Shown: positions 22,831-35,277, counted from the stretch's first letter. The stretch is 64,000 nt of DNA from Nelumbo lutea (GCA_022828595.1 JAKGHH010000003.1:16864934-16928933), one strand, 5' to 3'. Program-made: numbers and translations. Notes: a model not told the origin generated them from the letters alone.

Positions 22831-23219
22831 TCCTCTCTCATTCTCATGCTCAATGCAACCGGAACCCCGCAGAGGTCTTGCAGCTGAGAAGGCACTCGAC
22901 GTCAAGATTGGTTCTGACTTCTGATCATCATTCCGACACTGGCTCAGTTTGGCGCTTAAGTTCCCGCCAAGACAGTTCAATTCAATCTCTTATTATTCTC
23001 AACGGTTCAATTTTATCTTTGCATTTTTCTTTTTCTACTTTTTAAACCTTGAGAGTGCAAAGGTCTAAGTTCTATCTGTAATCCGTCTTGGCTTTCATGC
23101 AAGGGTATTCAAGATTCAAGTTCCGATGCTAATGCAAGTCAAGATTGTTCGCCATGATTCAATCTTTGCCTTTGCATCTATTTACTTTTTAATTCTCGAC
23201 AGTTTAGAATCTAAATTCC

Positions 23220-23754
23220 ATGTGTCTTGGCCTTCATAATCTTCTAAAGACATTTAAAATACGTTCATTTCTCTTTCTTTTTAACTTTTACATTTTCACA
23301 ATATATTTAGTTTCCTTCTGGCGGTATGCTTCCGTGTCCCCCCTCCATGGTTGGTATAGCCCCATTTTATTTGATTACGGTAGGATCTCGGTGGCATTGA
23401 TCCACTATTATCCCGGAATTAAGAAAAAAGCTATTGTTACTCTATGTTACCTATTTTTAAATTTATTCATAATTTAACGGTAATATTAATAATCAGGTTT
23501 CTATCTTTGTTCTTGTTGAGGTATCATTTGTGATTGCTATTTTTAGACTTTTCCTTTAATGTTTGTAATCTAGTCTGATACTGTGGTTGATCCATGACTC
23601 ATGGTTATTGTTTTATAAATCGACCCACAATATACAGTCTTCCTTTCCTCTTTGGACTTATTCATCTATTTCAAGAACTCTGGATTTTTTGGATACAAAT
23701 TATCATCACAAATTACATCTTGATTATCTTTCTTGTATTTTATGTTTCTTAATT
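23220..23754. other. AT-rich, no feature recognised
   Basis: T-rich, consistent with intron sequence. No coding signal. Confidence 0.3.
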
Positions 23755-23855
23755 ATTATGCCTAAAATGGCTTTAAATAGAACGGATTGGCAAACAGGAT
23801 TCATGTAGCCGACCCCATATAAATTAGGATAAGGCACGGATAATGATGATGATGA
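23755..23855 (+). repeat. RTE-type LINE 3' end with GAT-repeat tail
   Basis: The stretch 'atagaacggattggcaaacaggattcatgtagccgacccc' is followed by 'ggataaggca...' and the trinucleotide tail (GAT)n. It encodes the decayed C-terminal pattern ALNRTDWQ. Plant RTE-clade LINEs end in this way. Confidence 0.6.
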
Positions 23856-24602
23856 ATTATTATGTCCTAAAATCAGGAGAAGCTGAGAATAAAATAGAGT
23901 ATATCTAGTAATGCAAGGTTGTTTGCTTTTCTCTTATTAGTTTTATCAATTAGATATAGAGGATGTTCAATATTTATGATTTGTTTTTCAAAACAAAACA
24001 ACTGGCACATCAGCAAAAATAATATGATTTTGATTATATGTCAATTGCTTCTATTTTGGAAAAAAAAAAAGAACATACATGTTAGCTAACATCTCCATAG
24101 TTTTTGACTTTTGTGATTGACCTTCTCTTTATTGATTTCTACAACATTTGGTATATCCTTTTCTCTTAATAACTTTCAAGTTTGGTTGGATCATCCTTCA
24201 ATTGATAAGGAGCAATTAGAGAGGAATTGCTTAAACTGAACTTCCTATAAATCTCATCTTCTATTTTTTTTTCTTTTCCTGTCATGCTTTCTATTGTCTT
24301 CATTCTGGATTTTTATGGCTTTAATGTTTGTACTCTCTATTCTCATTAATACGTCTAACTTTTCCATCTCTATTTGGAAATTTCCTCTGAAACAATAGTT
24401 CTGTTGGCTTTCTGTATCATCGGTACCTTTCCTTTTATTTTATTATACTTTTGAGTATTGCATTCATTTCCTGCTAATGTTAAACTATAGGCATGGGATA
24501 TGCCTACTACTACTCTGAAATCATTCTCATCCTCTATGTTTACATTTTTTAACATTGAGTGCTCAAGGAGATAAAATCCAGAGCTTTGATTGATCTGAAA
24601 TA

Positions 24603-27600
24603 ATGGCATTTATGACCAATATGTTCAGAAACACAATGGGATGTTTGGGGCTTAGGTTAGGCTATAGAAGGTGGATTCATTCTGTTCGATCTGCTCCTTT
24701 GGAGAGGCTAATTGGCAGTTCAACTGAAACACCATGTGTTTTACCTGAATTCAACAAAGATTTGGAAAGCAAGCTTGATATCATACTTCCCAAATTCGCT
24801 TTTGGTGCTTCCATGGAACTCATGGCTGTCCCAAAGAAAAAGGTCATCAATGTTTCTCCTTTCTCTCTTCATCCCCCCCCCCCTTCCTTGTGCTTATTCT
24901 TCTCTGTTGATGTTGATTCTTTGGGCTATTTAAATTTTTTTTTTTAGAATTTATTTTGGTACATAACAGGATCAGTAATGATCTTTTTCTGGAATTTGTG
25001 TCAAATGTGTAATGGGTAAAAAGAAGTTACTGTTATAAGTTTTTTGAATGAGTTTTATTTAGTTTAAAAGTTGTTCCATCTATAACGTCTATAGTTTTGC
25101 AGTAAAAGAGAACAAGTGAACAAGTGAACAATAAGTTTGACAATAGAAATTTTGCCCTTGTTTTTTAGTGTTTTCCCTTTTTTTATGTTTTAATGCTCAA
25201 GGATTCTGTTTTCCTTTCTTTGATGTAATTCTATTGAAGGTCTCACATGGAGTTTGGTGTGACTGCATACTTGATTCAGGAAGATGGTGTCATAGTTATG
25301 TTTTTTTTAGAGAGAGAGAGAGAGAGCAAAGGTAAAACAAGGCACTGTGCAGAGCCCATTATGTGGCCTATCCCTGAAATATTTGTATTCCTACCCATGA
25401 ATACAATCTACCCCAAAATCCTTTCATCAAATTTTCTTCTTCACTATATTTATTTTCAAGAAGCCTTCTGTTTCTTTCTGTCCAGATCATTGTTGCAGGC
25501 CCTACACTCCATATAAGCTTCCCCCCTTTAGATAAGCCTTTCAGCCACCAGCACCATAGTAAAGCTCCCAAATTTTTTGGAAACCAAAACTCAACTTTGA
25601 ACAATCCCAGAAACTTCATCCATAGAGTCCTTGCTAGTCTGCCATGAATAAGAAGATGATCCAAATCTCCAGAAGCTCCCCCACGCATTACACACCTGCT
25701 GGGTTCCACCCTTAGTGCTTTCCTTCCCAATTCATCTGCTATTAAGCATTTCCCTGAAATTGCCGTCCACATCAAAAAAGCAACTTTGGGGGGAGCTACA
25801 GTATTCCACACCCCGGCCTCTGGAAAGCTTTCCATCTCATCTCCATTAATTCTGCTATAGAAAGACCTAACTGAGAATATTCCTGATTTTTCCCACCTCC
25901 AAACTCTTTTATCTCTTCTTGACATTATCTGGTGTGATGGTGCAAATTTGCTGCATCAGCTCCATCCACTGTCCTACCTCTCATTCAGATGCCTTCTGTG
26001 AAAACAAGGCACCACTCAATTGGATTTCCTTCCTGAGAGAATGTTTCAGCTATCAAACAATCCTTATTTTGTGCAATTCCAAACAATGTGGCAAATATCT
26101 TTTTAAGGGGTTGATCTCCACACTGTATGTCATGCCAAAAATTGATCCTCATACCACTTCCCACCACAAACTTGACTCCTTTTATGAACTCACTTAGAGG
26201 TCTCTGAACGGCCTTCCACCCTGCACACCCATATGATGAATTTGGCTTTGTTGGTTCCCAGTTCATATTGCTAGCACCATACTTTGCCATTATAATTCTT
26301 CTCCACAATGTATTAGGCTGTTCATACAATCTCCAATACCACTTGCTTAGACAGGCCATATTAAATTTTCTTAGCCTCCTCACCCCCAGTCCTCCTGCCT
26401 TCTTGATTTGTAGACTTTACTCCACTTAACCAGGTGCAATTTGAACTCTTCCTTCCAGCCTTTTCAGAGAGAATCTCTCATTTTCTTCTCAATTACCTTA
26501 GCTGTGCTTGCTGGAATTGGAAACAAAGATAGGAGACATGTTAATACTTGGTAAGGAAGACAAAACACTTTTAATTAAGGTTAGTTTTCCTCCACTTGAT
26601 AAGTATCTTACCTTCCATGAAGTCAACCTCCTGTCTGTTCTCTCCAATGCTGGCTCCCATATCTCCTTTGAAGTACATTTCTCTCCTAAAGGCATTCCCA
26701 AATATCTTGTAGGCATTTTACCTACCTTACACCCCACACAATCTGCTACATTCTCCACTACTGCCAATAGTTCACTTTTTATGTACATGTATCCTTTATG
26801 TCTTCATCTATTATCATCTTTTTATCTCTATTTTCTCTTTCTCCTTATTTTCCTATATTTTTTAGAGATTTGATCATCCCAAGGCTATCCTACATCAAGT
26901 TTCTAGAACTTAGATTCTTATTATCATCAAATTTCAAAAGATGGACGAGGAACTAAATAGCAGTGTTTTAAAAGCTCAAGGTGCAAGGCGAGGCATGAAG
27001 CGAGGTGCAAAAATACAAAAAAAAAAAGCCAAATTTTTCAAACAAAAATCCCAAAAATTAAAAAAAATGACAAAAATATTAAACATAACATTAATAAAAA
27101 TTTATAAACTTAAATTTTTAAATAAATGTTTCAAAAAGCCTATTATCTAAAATTAAAATACATAAACATAACATGTAAAGCATATTCACATTAAATTTTA
27201 AAAAATAAAATCAAACATATAAAACATTTTCAAGCATGTAAAATCCACTTATTTCTTTTCAATTGCATTACTTCAAATAGCTAATGTGATGTAAAACATC
27301 TTGCATTCCTGATTCTATGAGCCGCCTTTGTACCAAACCCCTTGAGGCAATCCCAAAGAAGTCTATATTAGGGTCTTAAAATCTTAATCCTTACATAAAA
27401 AATGATTTTATAATTTTAATTGCCTTTTAAGAAGATATTTTATTAGGATGAATGAATGAACAACGAGCGAACGAACTAGAGCAGAATAGAATCTCTTATT
27501 TGCTAATGTTGTTCATTCATTCATCCTAATAAAATATCTTCTTAAAGGCAATTAAAATTATAAAATCATTTTTTGTGTAAGGATTAAGAATTTAAGACCC

Positions 27601-29694
27601 TAACACGGACTTCATTGGGCTTGCCTCGAGAGGCTTGGCTGAGGGTCTAGGGGTGGAGCCCCCAGCCTAGCTGCTAGGTTCAAAAAAGAACAAAAAAGCG
27701 CAAAAAAATAAAAAAAGGCACATGCCTGGGCTGAAGCGCAAGGCGCACCAGGCGCTCGCCTTTCGAAAGTGTTATGCCTAGGGCCTGGGCAAGGTGCATA
27801 CCTTAAAATGCACCTTGCCTTAGCGCCTAGGCATGCCTTTTAAATCACTGGATAATAAAATAACAATGTACAAGCACCCTGATTGCCATTGGACACCTGT
27901 TCAACTACATGCTTATACAACTATACAACTTTGGCGTTCTATGGATTATGATCCACATGTTTATAGCACATGTCTGGAAGGGCTTTGAGAGACAAAAAGA
28001 TTTGTAGATTACTTTTTTCTCTTCCAAATATGGAAAATGCTTAAATTGGTGAGATGCTAGATAAGATTGGTGACTGAGATTTGGGGGGAGATCTAGGTTT
28101 AGTGTTTCTTTATTCTTAATGAACAGTTTGAGTGTTTTCCATATTTTTTATATTTATTCAAATAATTTATTTTAAAGTAACTTAAGAGCTATTCTTACTC
28201 TGAGATTTAATTTTCGTGCCCAAGGATTGATCAAAAACAGTTGCAAAAGTCTGTCTTCAGCAACATAGTAATAAAATGGCATCAGCTATTATAGTAGAAT
28301 AGATCTTTGCAGTGGATATTGATTAACCTGAACAAGGATTAGTAAATTTTGTTCTCCAATTACTTGTATATATGAGTCTGGACATGTCTTTTCTTATTTG
28401 ATGCTTGTTGTTGAGGTTTAGAAATTTTGAATAATAAAATATTTTGAAGCCTGAAGGTGACAGTCAAGGATTACATGCAGGTGTCTCCTCATAAGAAAGG
28501 TATAAGAAATGGACCAAAGGCTTTGAAACCTATACCAGTAATAATTCGCTGCAAGTAAGGCAATTAACTTTTTGACTATTAAAGTTAGCATTTTTTTGTA
28601 AAGCCTATAGAGTTAAAATGAACATATCTTGAATGTTATGATGAAATATGGCATATTTCTTATGTCTATCTGTAACGCTTTTTTATATAGCATTTTGTGA
28701 TTCTCAGTAAATCAATTTGAACTTTGGTTGGTTTTTAAGCATAACAGAGTAAACTTTATGCAACACACGATTGACTTAGCAAATAGTGGGTACAGGACTA
28801 GGCATGATGTATAATGTGATATATTTTTGGAGACTTCTGTGACTTGTCAATGGGTGTTGCTATGAATGTGAACATGTAATATATGTCATTCTCAATGGAA
28901 TCCATCCCCCATGCCAACCTCCACCTGGAAAATAAATAAATAAGCTGATCTCCTTGACTCAGGCCACTACCACTGATCTACACTGGCTTGTCCCATTGGG
29001 TGTTGGCTCTGGAGAACTTACTATTGCTTTTGTTGATTTTAAGCTCAAGCAGGTTCTCCAGTTTCTAGCCATTGAGCAGTTTTTTTAGGGACCTTCCCAA
29101 TACTCAACCTGTGATACTTTACCCAAGTCTTGCATATGTAAGAATCTCCGTATGTAAATTGTGTTGTCAATCCATCATTGACCAGGACACTTGAACTATG
29201 AACTAGTAACCCAGATAGCTAACTGGGCCCCTTTGATTTTTCTGATTTTGATTGTTTTAGCAGGTTTTATAGTACCTACAAGAGGCATGGCCAAACAATA
29301 TATCCACTTTATGGTGTATCCCATCTCACTTGTTGTAACCAGTGTTTTAAAAGGTGTGGGAGGCGCAGGCTAAGGGCCCCCAAAATGCCCTGAGTAGTAT
29401 GCCAGAAGCGTTGATACCTCTGAGGCATATGCTTCAGGTGCAAGAGGCATTGACACTTGTTGACACCTCTGGCAGCTTATACATAACGCATGCTTGTTTT
29501 GTCTTGTGTGCCATGTATATTTAACCTGACTATCTGGATATGTTTTATCTCTGAAATATTTCAATTGGAACTGGGTCTTTTTCTTACTTTGCATTCTTTC
29601 TCACAGGATTTGTGGTCGAGTTAAGTTGCCACACTTCTATTGTTGCAGTGGAATTAAGGAGATGCCAGGTAACAAGACTGGTTCCTCAAGTTGA
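24603..29694 (+). CDS. mitochondrial large-subunit ribosomal protein bL32m, three exons
   Basis: Exons are 24603-24842, 28481-28554 and 29607-29694, joined in phase to 133 codons plus stop. Exon 1 carries an N-terminal sequence rich in Arg, Ser and hydrophobics (MAFMTNMFRNTMGCLGLRLG...RRWIHSV), fitting a mitochondrial presequence. It then reads FGASMELMAVPKKK. Exon 2 gives VSPHKKGIRNGPKALKPIPV and exon 3 gives KICGRVKLPHFYCCSGI. The AVPKKKVS...RRG-like start of the mature protein and the zinc ribbon (Cys104, Cys107, Cys117, Cys118) are the bL32 signature. It is a structural protein of the mitoribosome large subunit near the tunnel exit. The exon 1 donor is GTCATC (weak) and the others are GTAAGG and good AG acceptors. 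Intron 1 (3.6 kb) is swollen by a LINE and foldback repeats. The gene looks intact. Confidence 0.92.
25300..26830 (-). mobile_element. 5'-truncated L1-type LINE in bL32m intron 1
   Basis: The minus strand encodes broken pieces of ORF2. RT C-terminal part: 26788-26498, with GKMPTRYLGMPLGEK, DRRLTSWKVRYLSSGGK and LTLIKSVLSSLPS. Thumb region: 26383-25985, with LSKWYWRLYEQPNTLWR. Zinc-binding RVT-associated part: 25925-25368, with WNTVAPPKVAFLMWTA. The tail is the A-run at 25300-25308 on the minus strand, next to a (GA)n run. Stops and frame changes make it dead. It lies antisense to the host gene. Confidence 0.85.
26961..27850. mobile_element. CAGTG...CACTG TIR element in bL32m intron 1
   Basis: The left end, CAGTGTTTTAAAAGCTCAAG, pairs with the right end, which reads GCATGCCTTTTAAATCACTG. 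The ends are rich in 'aaggcg/gcgcctaggc' phrases common to a dispersed plant repeat. The TIR CA(g/t)TGTTTTAAAA is shared with 29340 and 55009. No clear 8-bp duplication survives. The interior holds a separate foldback. Confidence 0.5.
27332..27640. repeat. large foldback (inverted repeat) inside the TIR element
   Basis: The left arm is 27332-27464 and the right arm 27508-27640, with a 43-bp loop. The inner 97 bp of each arm (27368-27464 and 27508-27603) are nearly identical in reverse complement, while the outer 35 bp are more diverged. Transcription of the host intron would give a long hairpin. Confidence 0.85.
27860..28470. other. bL32m intron 1, distal part
   Basis: AT-rich intron sequence with no repeat ends or coding signal. 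Confidence 0.5.
28557..29337. other. bL32m intron 2, no feature recognised
   Basis: Ordinary T-rich intron sequence. Confidence 0.5.
29340..29490. repeat. fragment of the CAGTGTTTTAAAA repeat family in bL32m intron 2
   Basis: It starts CAGTGTTTTAAAAGGTGTGG and continues with 'ggcgcaggc...' phrases like the element at 26961. No matching right end was found. Confidence 0.45.
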
Positions 29695-29937
29695 TAAGCT
29701 TCTATGGCAAGTCAAGCAAATTTAAGGCAGATAAAAAGGAGCTTATTCACTTGCACTTTCTTAAGTTTTTAAACACCTGGAGGATATGAATTGTAGTATC
29801 AGTCCATGTACCTAGTTGACTGTTCAGCATAACAGATTAGGTGCTATCAATAATATTTTTGCTTTTAGCATCTGTATGCATGTGTGTGCTGCCATGGGGT
29901 TGGGTATACAGCTCTCTCACCATTCTACTCTGTTTCA

Positions 29938-30040
29938 AAATCATCATCCAAGCCTTATCCCAACTATATGGTGTCGGCAACTTGAACATGGATCCTGTTT
30001 CACCATTGTCTATTAAATGCCTATCCATTGTCAAATTATG
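29938..30040 (-). repeat. RTE-type LINE 3' end fragment
   Basis: 'aaatcatcatccaagccttatcccaactatatgg' followed by 'atggatcctgtttcaccatt' is the reverse complement of the RTE 3' end seen at 23755 and 53600. The (GAT)n tail lies on the left. Confidence 0.6.
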
Positions 30041-30056
30041 TTAACTTAAATAATTT

Positions 30057-30955
30057 CTAGGAATGACAATGGGACGGTTTCAGGGTGAGTGAGCATACTC
30101 TCCACCCCCATTCCGAATTATTCAAGTAACTCCCTATCCCTGTCAAGGAGAAAATGGAACCTCCATCCCCAATCTCTAATGGAAATGGGTTCCCCATTGG
30201 GGATCTGAATACCCGAATTACCTTCTTTTTTTAATTGAAAGCTTGCTCTGGGCTTTTGAAGGGCAGAGGAGCCCATATATGATAGGAAAAAAGGTTTATT
30301 TAAAAGAAAGAAAATATCATTAATCTAAATTGGTTTAGCAATTAACTAACATCTATTTCGGTAGAATTGAATGTAAATCTCAATAAAACCATAACAGCCA
30401 CCTTTTTTTCTCTTTTTTGAGTTTTATTCACTTATCCACTCCAAAAAAGTGATGGATAAACCCAAAAAAATAAAGCTTGAATTAAAAAGTTTCCCCAGAT
30501 ACTTTTTTTAAGGAAAACTGCATGTTATTTTTCATATGATGAAGTTCCAACAATACAACAATAACAACCTACAGCTACCCCAAACAGATTAAGACACCAA
30601 GATAAATATAGAAATTGAAAATTGCCCAACATACAACACCAAATAGAAAGCTAAATCAGAAAATAGCATAAAAGGCACTAATAGTTTAAATGCAGCAGCA
30701 CTTGAACCGGGAGGGAAAACAATCCATTAATGGTGGTCCATCATCAAGTAGGCATAAGTACTTACAAAAATAACAGTAAGTATTACATTTGGGTTTGGGG
30801 TGGGGATTTCACTCTTGTCCCCGGCTGATTGGGTATCCCAATTATTCCCCATCCCTGTCCCTGTCAGAGCAGTGTCCGTACTCCATACCTAACCCCATTG
30901 AGTCATGGAAACCAGGTACCAATGGCAATGGGAAAATTGCAATCCTAATCCTAGC
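30057..30955. repeat. foldback element with GC-rich ends
   Basis: The left part (30060-30215, 'gacaatgggacgg...ccccatt...') is matched in inverted form by the right part (30790-30955, '...ggtaccaatggcaatggg'). Both are rich in 'ccccatccctgtcc' phrases. This is a dispersed plant MITE style. The boundaries are approximate. Confidence 0.4.
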
Positions 30956-30959
30956 GGTT

Positions 30960-31667
30960 GACCCAAAAACCGGAGAGAAAAATGATTCTATTTCCTGGTT
31001 GGTTTTTAAAACATTGCCTTTATGTGACTAAAATGGAATGCTGGTGAGATTTACCTTCCAATGATAATAGGATTACAGAGTCGACGTTTCCCCTATGGGA
31101 TGGCTGATAGTTCTTATCCTAGGGTGCCCGTCTGCCCGAGCTTAAATTAGCGTGAGATAAACACCTCCTTCACTTGAAGCCAAGGCCTGATCTGAGTGGA
31201 TCCTATTAGAGAAGCTATTTGTGACTTGTCGGATCGGATGACTAGTATGGTGCCTAAATGATATTATTGGTTGATTGACAGAATTGAATGGATAAGAGCG
31301 TCCAATTGATCTTTGAAATGGGTTATATTCTTATGGTGAATTCTGCACTCTGTACTTTTGTGGATCTTAACTACCGTGCCCATGAGGCCCATGACAATAA
31401 TACAAACCCTTCAACATTGGTATCCAATGACCATGGGTTTTATTTGGTTATAGTACTGAAGTAACAAAAGAAGAATATGACTATTTATTACTACCATTTC
31501 AACAAACCATATATATAATAAAAAATTATAAATATATAAGATATTATATTTTAAATAATATATAATATATAATAGATTATAAATATATCATTATATATAA
31601 TGCATTTTTTTAATTTATAATATATAAAGATATATATAATATACATAAATATTATGGAAATATTATG
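30960..31667. other. intergenic; AT-rich tract at 31495-31665
   Basis: No gene is recognised. The last 170 bases are an almost pure A/T tract of TATA-like repeats bordering the next foldback element. Confidence 0.4.
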
Positions 31668-32472
31668 TATACCGGTTGGTTCGGTTAACCATCGGTTTTT
31701 TATATTGGTTAATCGAAATTGAATCGGTACTTTCAGTTTTTTAAAATCACTGAACCAAAATTAAACTGACCAGTTCGATTAACCGATTTTTCGATTTGGT
31801 TTCAACCTATTTTTTAAATCGATTCGTTTTTTCGGTTTTTTTTACTCACCTCTAATCTGGATTGCCTTTGGGCCTAGCTCATTTAGGGGTTAGTGGTATT
31901 TGAAAATCTGAATTTAATTTGATATCAGATATTGATCGAATCGAATTTGAATATTTCAAATAGTTTAATTTGAATATATATTTTGTACTGATTAAATTTT
32001 CGAATCTAATTTGAATACATACTGATTCGATTCCATAATTATCTAAAATCAATTATTGTAATGTAAATTTAATTTAATGTATACATTACAAAATGTCTTG
32101 TATTTTTAATAAAAGAAAGATAAGTATCTTAAAAACTCGCCCAAGTGTCTTAACTTTTATATTATATACATTATTTTAAAAACAAAAAGACAATTAATTA
32201 CTCCCGCTAGTGATAAGACCGCTCGGTTCAGCTCCTTTTCATCAATTGGCAGATGTTAGATAGGATAACCTTCTTCATCTCATCTCCCCCATTCCCTCCC
32301 TTTTATCTCCCATTCTCCATTCCCCTGTATGGAAAAGCCATGAAAAATCAAATATAGAAAAGCCAAACCAATTTCGGTAATCTAAATTGAAAAATCCGGT
32401 TGGTTTTGGTTTGTTGGTTCGATTTCAGTTAATTTATGATAAAACCCTGATTAACCGAACCAACCGTGTATA
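31668..32472. repeat. foldback MITE with 'cggttggttcggttaa' ends
   Basis: The left end TATACCGGTTGGTTCGGTTA is matched by the reverse complement of the right end, TATACACGGTTGGTTCGGTT, and similarity continues for about 60 bp on both sides. The interior is AT-rich and non-coding. Confidence 0.6.
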
Positions 32473-32479
32473 GGTTTGG

Positions 32480-33535
32480 TTTCGATTTGGAACATTAGCC
32501 ATTGATTTTCATTTTCAAAATATTGTTTTTTTTATAATTTTTTAATATTGAAGTTTTATTCTATCTTTTACCTTTTAAAAAAGGGTAGAAAAATATTAGG
32601 GAGAAGTATGGACAGGCCCATCATAGATTTCTAAATCCCAAATTTATAAACATTCAAAATGTCAAATACCCACACTTTATACAGCAACGCCCACCCGTGA
32701 ATTGGCATCAATTGACACCTACCCCAATAGTACTTTGGGCCAAAAAATTTTCACTCTAGGCTGAACCTTCATTCTCCCAAAATATTATTAATTTGTTTAT
32801 TAGGGGGTTGTTTGACAAGTCTTTTTGGGAAGATCTTCTGGTAGCTCTAACAGTCGAAAGATGCATTGAGCTTTTGCACGAAGATCTGAGCAGTCCGAAG
32901 CTAGTTTGGCTACCGTGTCTTTATGCGTCTTTCCACGCGATAATAAAGTGAGAAAGATGCAAAAAGCTCTATTTAGAGCTTCCTGAAATCAGCCTAAAAT
33001 GGATTTCTCGTGTTTTTTGATTCACCACCTTTTGATGGCTAAATCTTACAAATTAAACTAAAAAAGACTATAGCATCATCTACCCGATTTATAAATAGCC
33101 GAAAGACCACACGGAAAGACACACCAAACGGAGCCTAGATGAAGGCTATTCCTTTATGGTTGGGTCATGTCGATCTCTTCATGCTACTTGCATACTAGGG
33201 TTAAACATTCTTGAGTCACCTCGGCCCCTTGGTACGACTAGAGACACCAAATCACCAATGAAGACGGTAAGCCAATCCAACCCGACCCAATCCGATTTTT
33301 TTTTTGTTTACTTGGTTTGAATTAACCAGATCCGAGATGATTCACCTTGAGTTCGATCATCTCTCACCCTGAGTTCGATCAACTAACCACATAACGTTGG
33401 CTACTCTTGTGCATAAGATATTACAGCTGCACATCGAGAATATTTCTCCATGAATGAACAACGAAAAAGTATTTTCAATTTTCAACGTGCGGCTATAGTT
33501 TTTGCCAGGGTCCAATGCTAAGCAAGTAAATAGTT
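32480..33535. other. intergenic, no feature recognised
   Basis: No coding signal and no repeat ends I could pair. Confidence 0.35.
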
Positions 33536-33539
33536 GATG

Positions 33540-33870
33540 GGATCTGCTCCTCACAAATGGGTGCCTCACAAGCACATTCACCGTGCATTGGGAACATCTC
33601 TGATGAATTATAATTAATAAATTCAGGAGATGTTCTCAATGCATGATAGGATGTGTGTGTGAGGCGCCTGTTAGACGTCAGGTGTGAGGAACCGATCTAA
33701 GCGGATCTGGACTCTTTTGAATAAATTAAGCTCGCAACAAAGTTGCCATGTGTCTTGCATGAATTTATTTCGCGACAGGCACATCCTACCATATTCCCAA
33801 TGCATGGTAGGATGTGTGTGTGTGAGGTCCATGTGAGGAACCTTATGTGAGGAGCATATCTGGTCTCTAA
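33540..33870. repeat. foldback repeat and a diverged second copy
   Basis: At 33540-33705 two arms around an AT-rich loop read 'cctcacaa...gcattgggaacatctc' and the inverted 'gagatgttctcaatgcat...tgtgtgtgaggcgcct'. A related half ('cccaatgcatggtaggatgtgtgtg...gaggaacc') follows at 33780-33865. Confidence 0.5.
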
Positions 33871-34149
33871 TCTAATAGTGTTGTTTTGGTTGATTGAAAG
33901 AAAATAAAACTAACTTCACTTTAAAGAATTTAGATAAATTTCTTAAACTACCCTAACTAATGATTAAGTGTATCTTACTGTTTAAAATTTGACAACACTA
34001 CCCGTACTATTTTCTCACAATTGACTAATACTTCCCTTACCACGAAAAGACTACTTTATCCCAATGAACCACACCCTTCATCCTCTTCTTCAACAATGGA
34101 GTGCATGAAAAAGCAAAGTGAACCAAATAGGGACGGCGGCGACGGCGGT

Positions 34150-34545
34150 GGCAACCCCTTGTGAAACCCCTCTCTCGGAACTGTATGCGCATTGGGTCTA
34201 GGAAACCCAAAAATGATAGCCCACAAATCGGAGGACCCTTCTTTTCTTCTTCAGCAGAGCCTGTGAAATCCCCTGTTCGGTTCACTTGTTCTCTGCCGCT
34301 GGTTCACTGGAGGACCCTTCATGCGGCAGCGGCAACCCCCTATGAAACCCCTCTCGGAACTATATGCGCGTTGGGCCTAGGAAACCCGAAAACGAAAGCC
34401 CACTGACCGGAGGACCCTTCTTTGCTTCTTCAACAAAACTTGTGAAACCCCCTGTTCGGTTCACTCGTTCTCTCTCTTCATTGTCGCTGGTTCACCGGAG
34501 GACCCTTCATTGCGGCGGTGGCAACCCCCTGAACGACAACGGCAT
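34150..34545. repeat. tandem repeat, about 2.1 copies of a 181-189 bp unit
   Basis: Units start at GGCAACCCC in 34150, 34331 and 34520 (the last partial). Each contains 'ctcggaact.tatgcgc.ttgggtctaggaaaccc' and 'ctgttcggttcact'. The spacing of 181 and 189 bp shows small indels between copies. Open frames on both strands are by-products of the high GC content. Confidence 0.75.
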
Positions 34546-34746
34546 GGGATCAGTAACTAATTGTTTTTCTTTCCCTTCTTCTGTTCTGTTTTGGCCCTGA
34601 AAGTGTTGAATCTGCTGATGGAGTAGTGATATTCCCATCCCACTATGGGGCAATGATAAGTTGTGAAAAATCAATAATAATTAATTAAGAACCGGCCTTT
34701 AATGGTGGAATATTAATTCAAAGTGGTGCACGCGCATTGCATGCAG

Positions 34747-34971
34747 ATCTGTCTGAGATGGGTATATGAGCAAGGGGTGGGTTTGTTGGTGAAAAGCTGC
34801 AACAAGGGGAGGTTGAAAAAGAACCTGGATATATTCAATTGGGCGTTGAGTGAGGAGGAATCTAAGAAGATTAGTCAGATCCCGCAGCGTAGATTATGCA
34901 CTGCAGATGTTTTTGTGTCGGAGGATGGGTCGTTCAAGTCTGTGGAGGAGCTTTGGAATGGCAAGGTGTAA
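34747..34971 (+). pseudogene. orphan last exon of an aldo-keto reductase (AKR4-like)
   Basis: After a possible acceptor (CATGCAG) the frame encodes [17 protein letters not shown], then [32 protein letters not shown] and [18 protein letters not shown], then a stop. This is the C-terminal end of plant NADPH-dependent aldo-keto reductases such as the chalcone reductase/codeinone reductase group. VKSxNKxR is the 2'-phosphate-binding stretch of NADPH. The barrel with the catalytic Asp-Tyr-Lys-His is absent from the preceding kilobases, so this exon cannot work alone. It is a gene relic, unless the rest sits behind a very long intron beyond the regions I could read. Confidence 0.75.
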
Positions 34972-35277
34972 GAAAACTGGAGACTGATGCGTGTGCATGC
35001 ATGGTATCGTCGATCTCTTCTCAAACTATAAACAACAATGGCAATCGCCGCTGCCGCTGCAATTCATCTGAACACGGGGGAGCATACGAGAATACCGGTT
35101 TTTTCATTCGGACATTGAGACCAAAGATAGGAGTGGCGATTGGAGTATTCGCATGATAATGATAAGAGCGATTTTCAATTGGAAACCGAGACCAAAGACG
35201 GGCAGAGGGGGAGGGAGGTCAGAGAGAAGTAAAGGCGAAAGGGGTGGTCTAAGAATGGAGAAAGAGAGAGAGAGGTG

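Noticed and set aside
25368..26383. Host gene antisense to bL32m
   Set aside because: The motifs (zinc-binding RVT region, LSKWYWRLYEQP, RYLGMPLG) are those of LINE ORF2.
26953..27858. 8-bp TSD for the CAGTG element in bL32m intron 1
   Set aside because: Flanks CTAAATAG and GATAATAA share only the middle bases, too little to claim a duplication.
34037..34600. Protein-coding genes in the GC-rich tandem repeat
   Set aside because: Frames are open on both strands because of the repeat composition and change frame between units.
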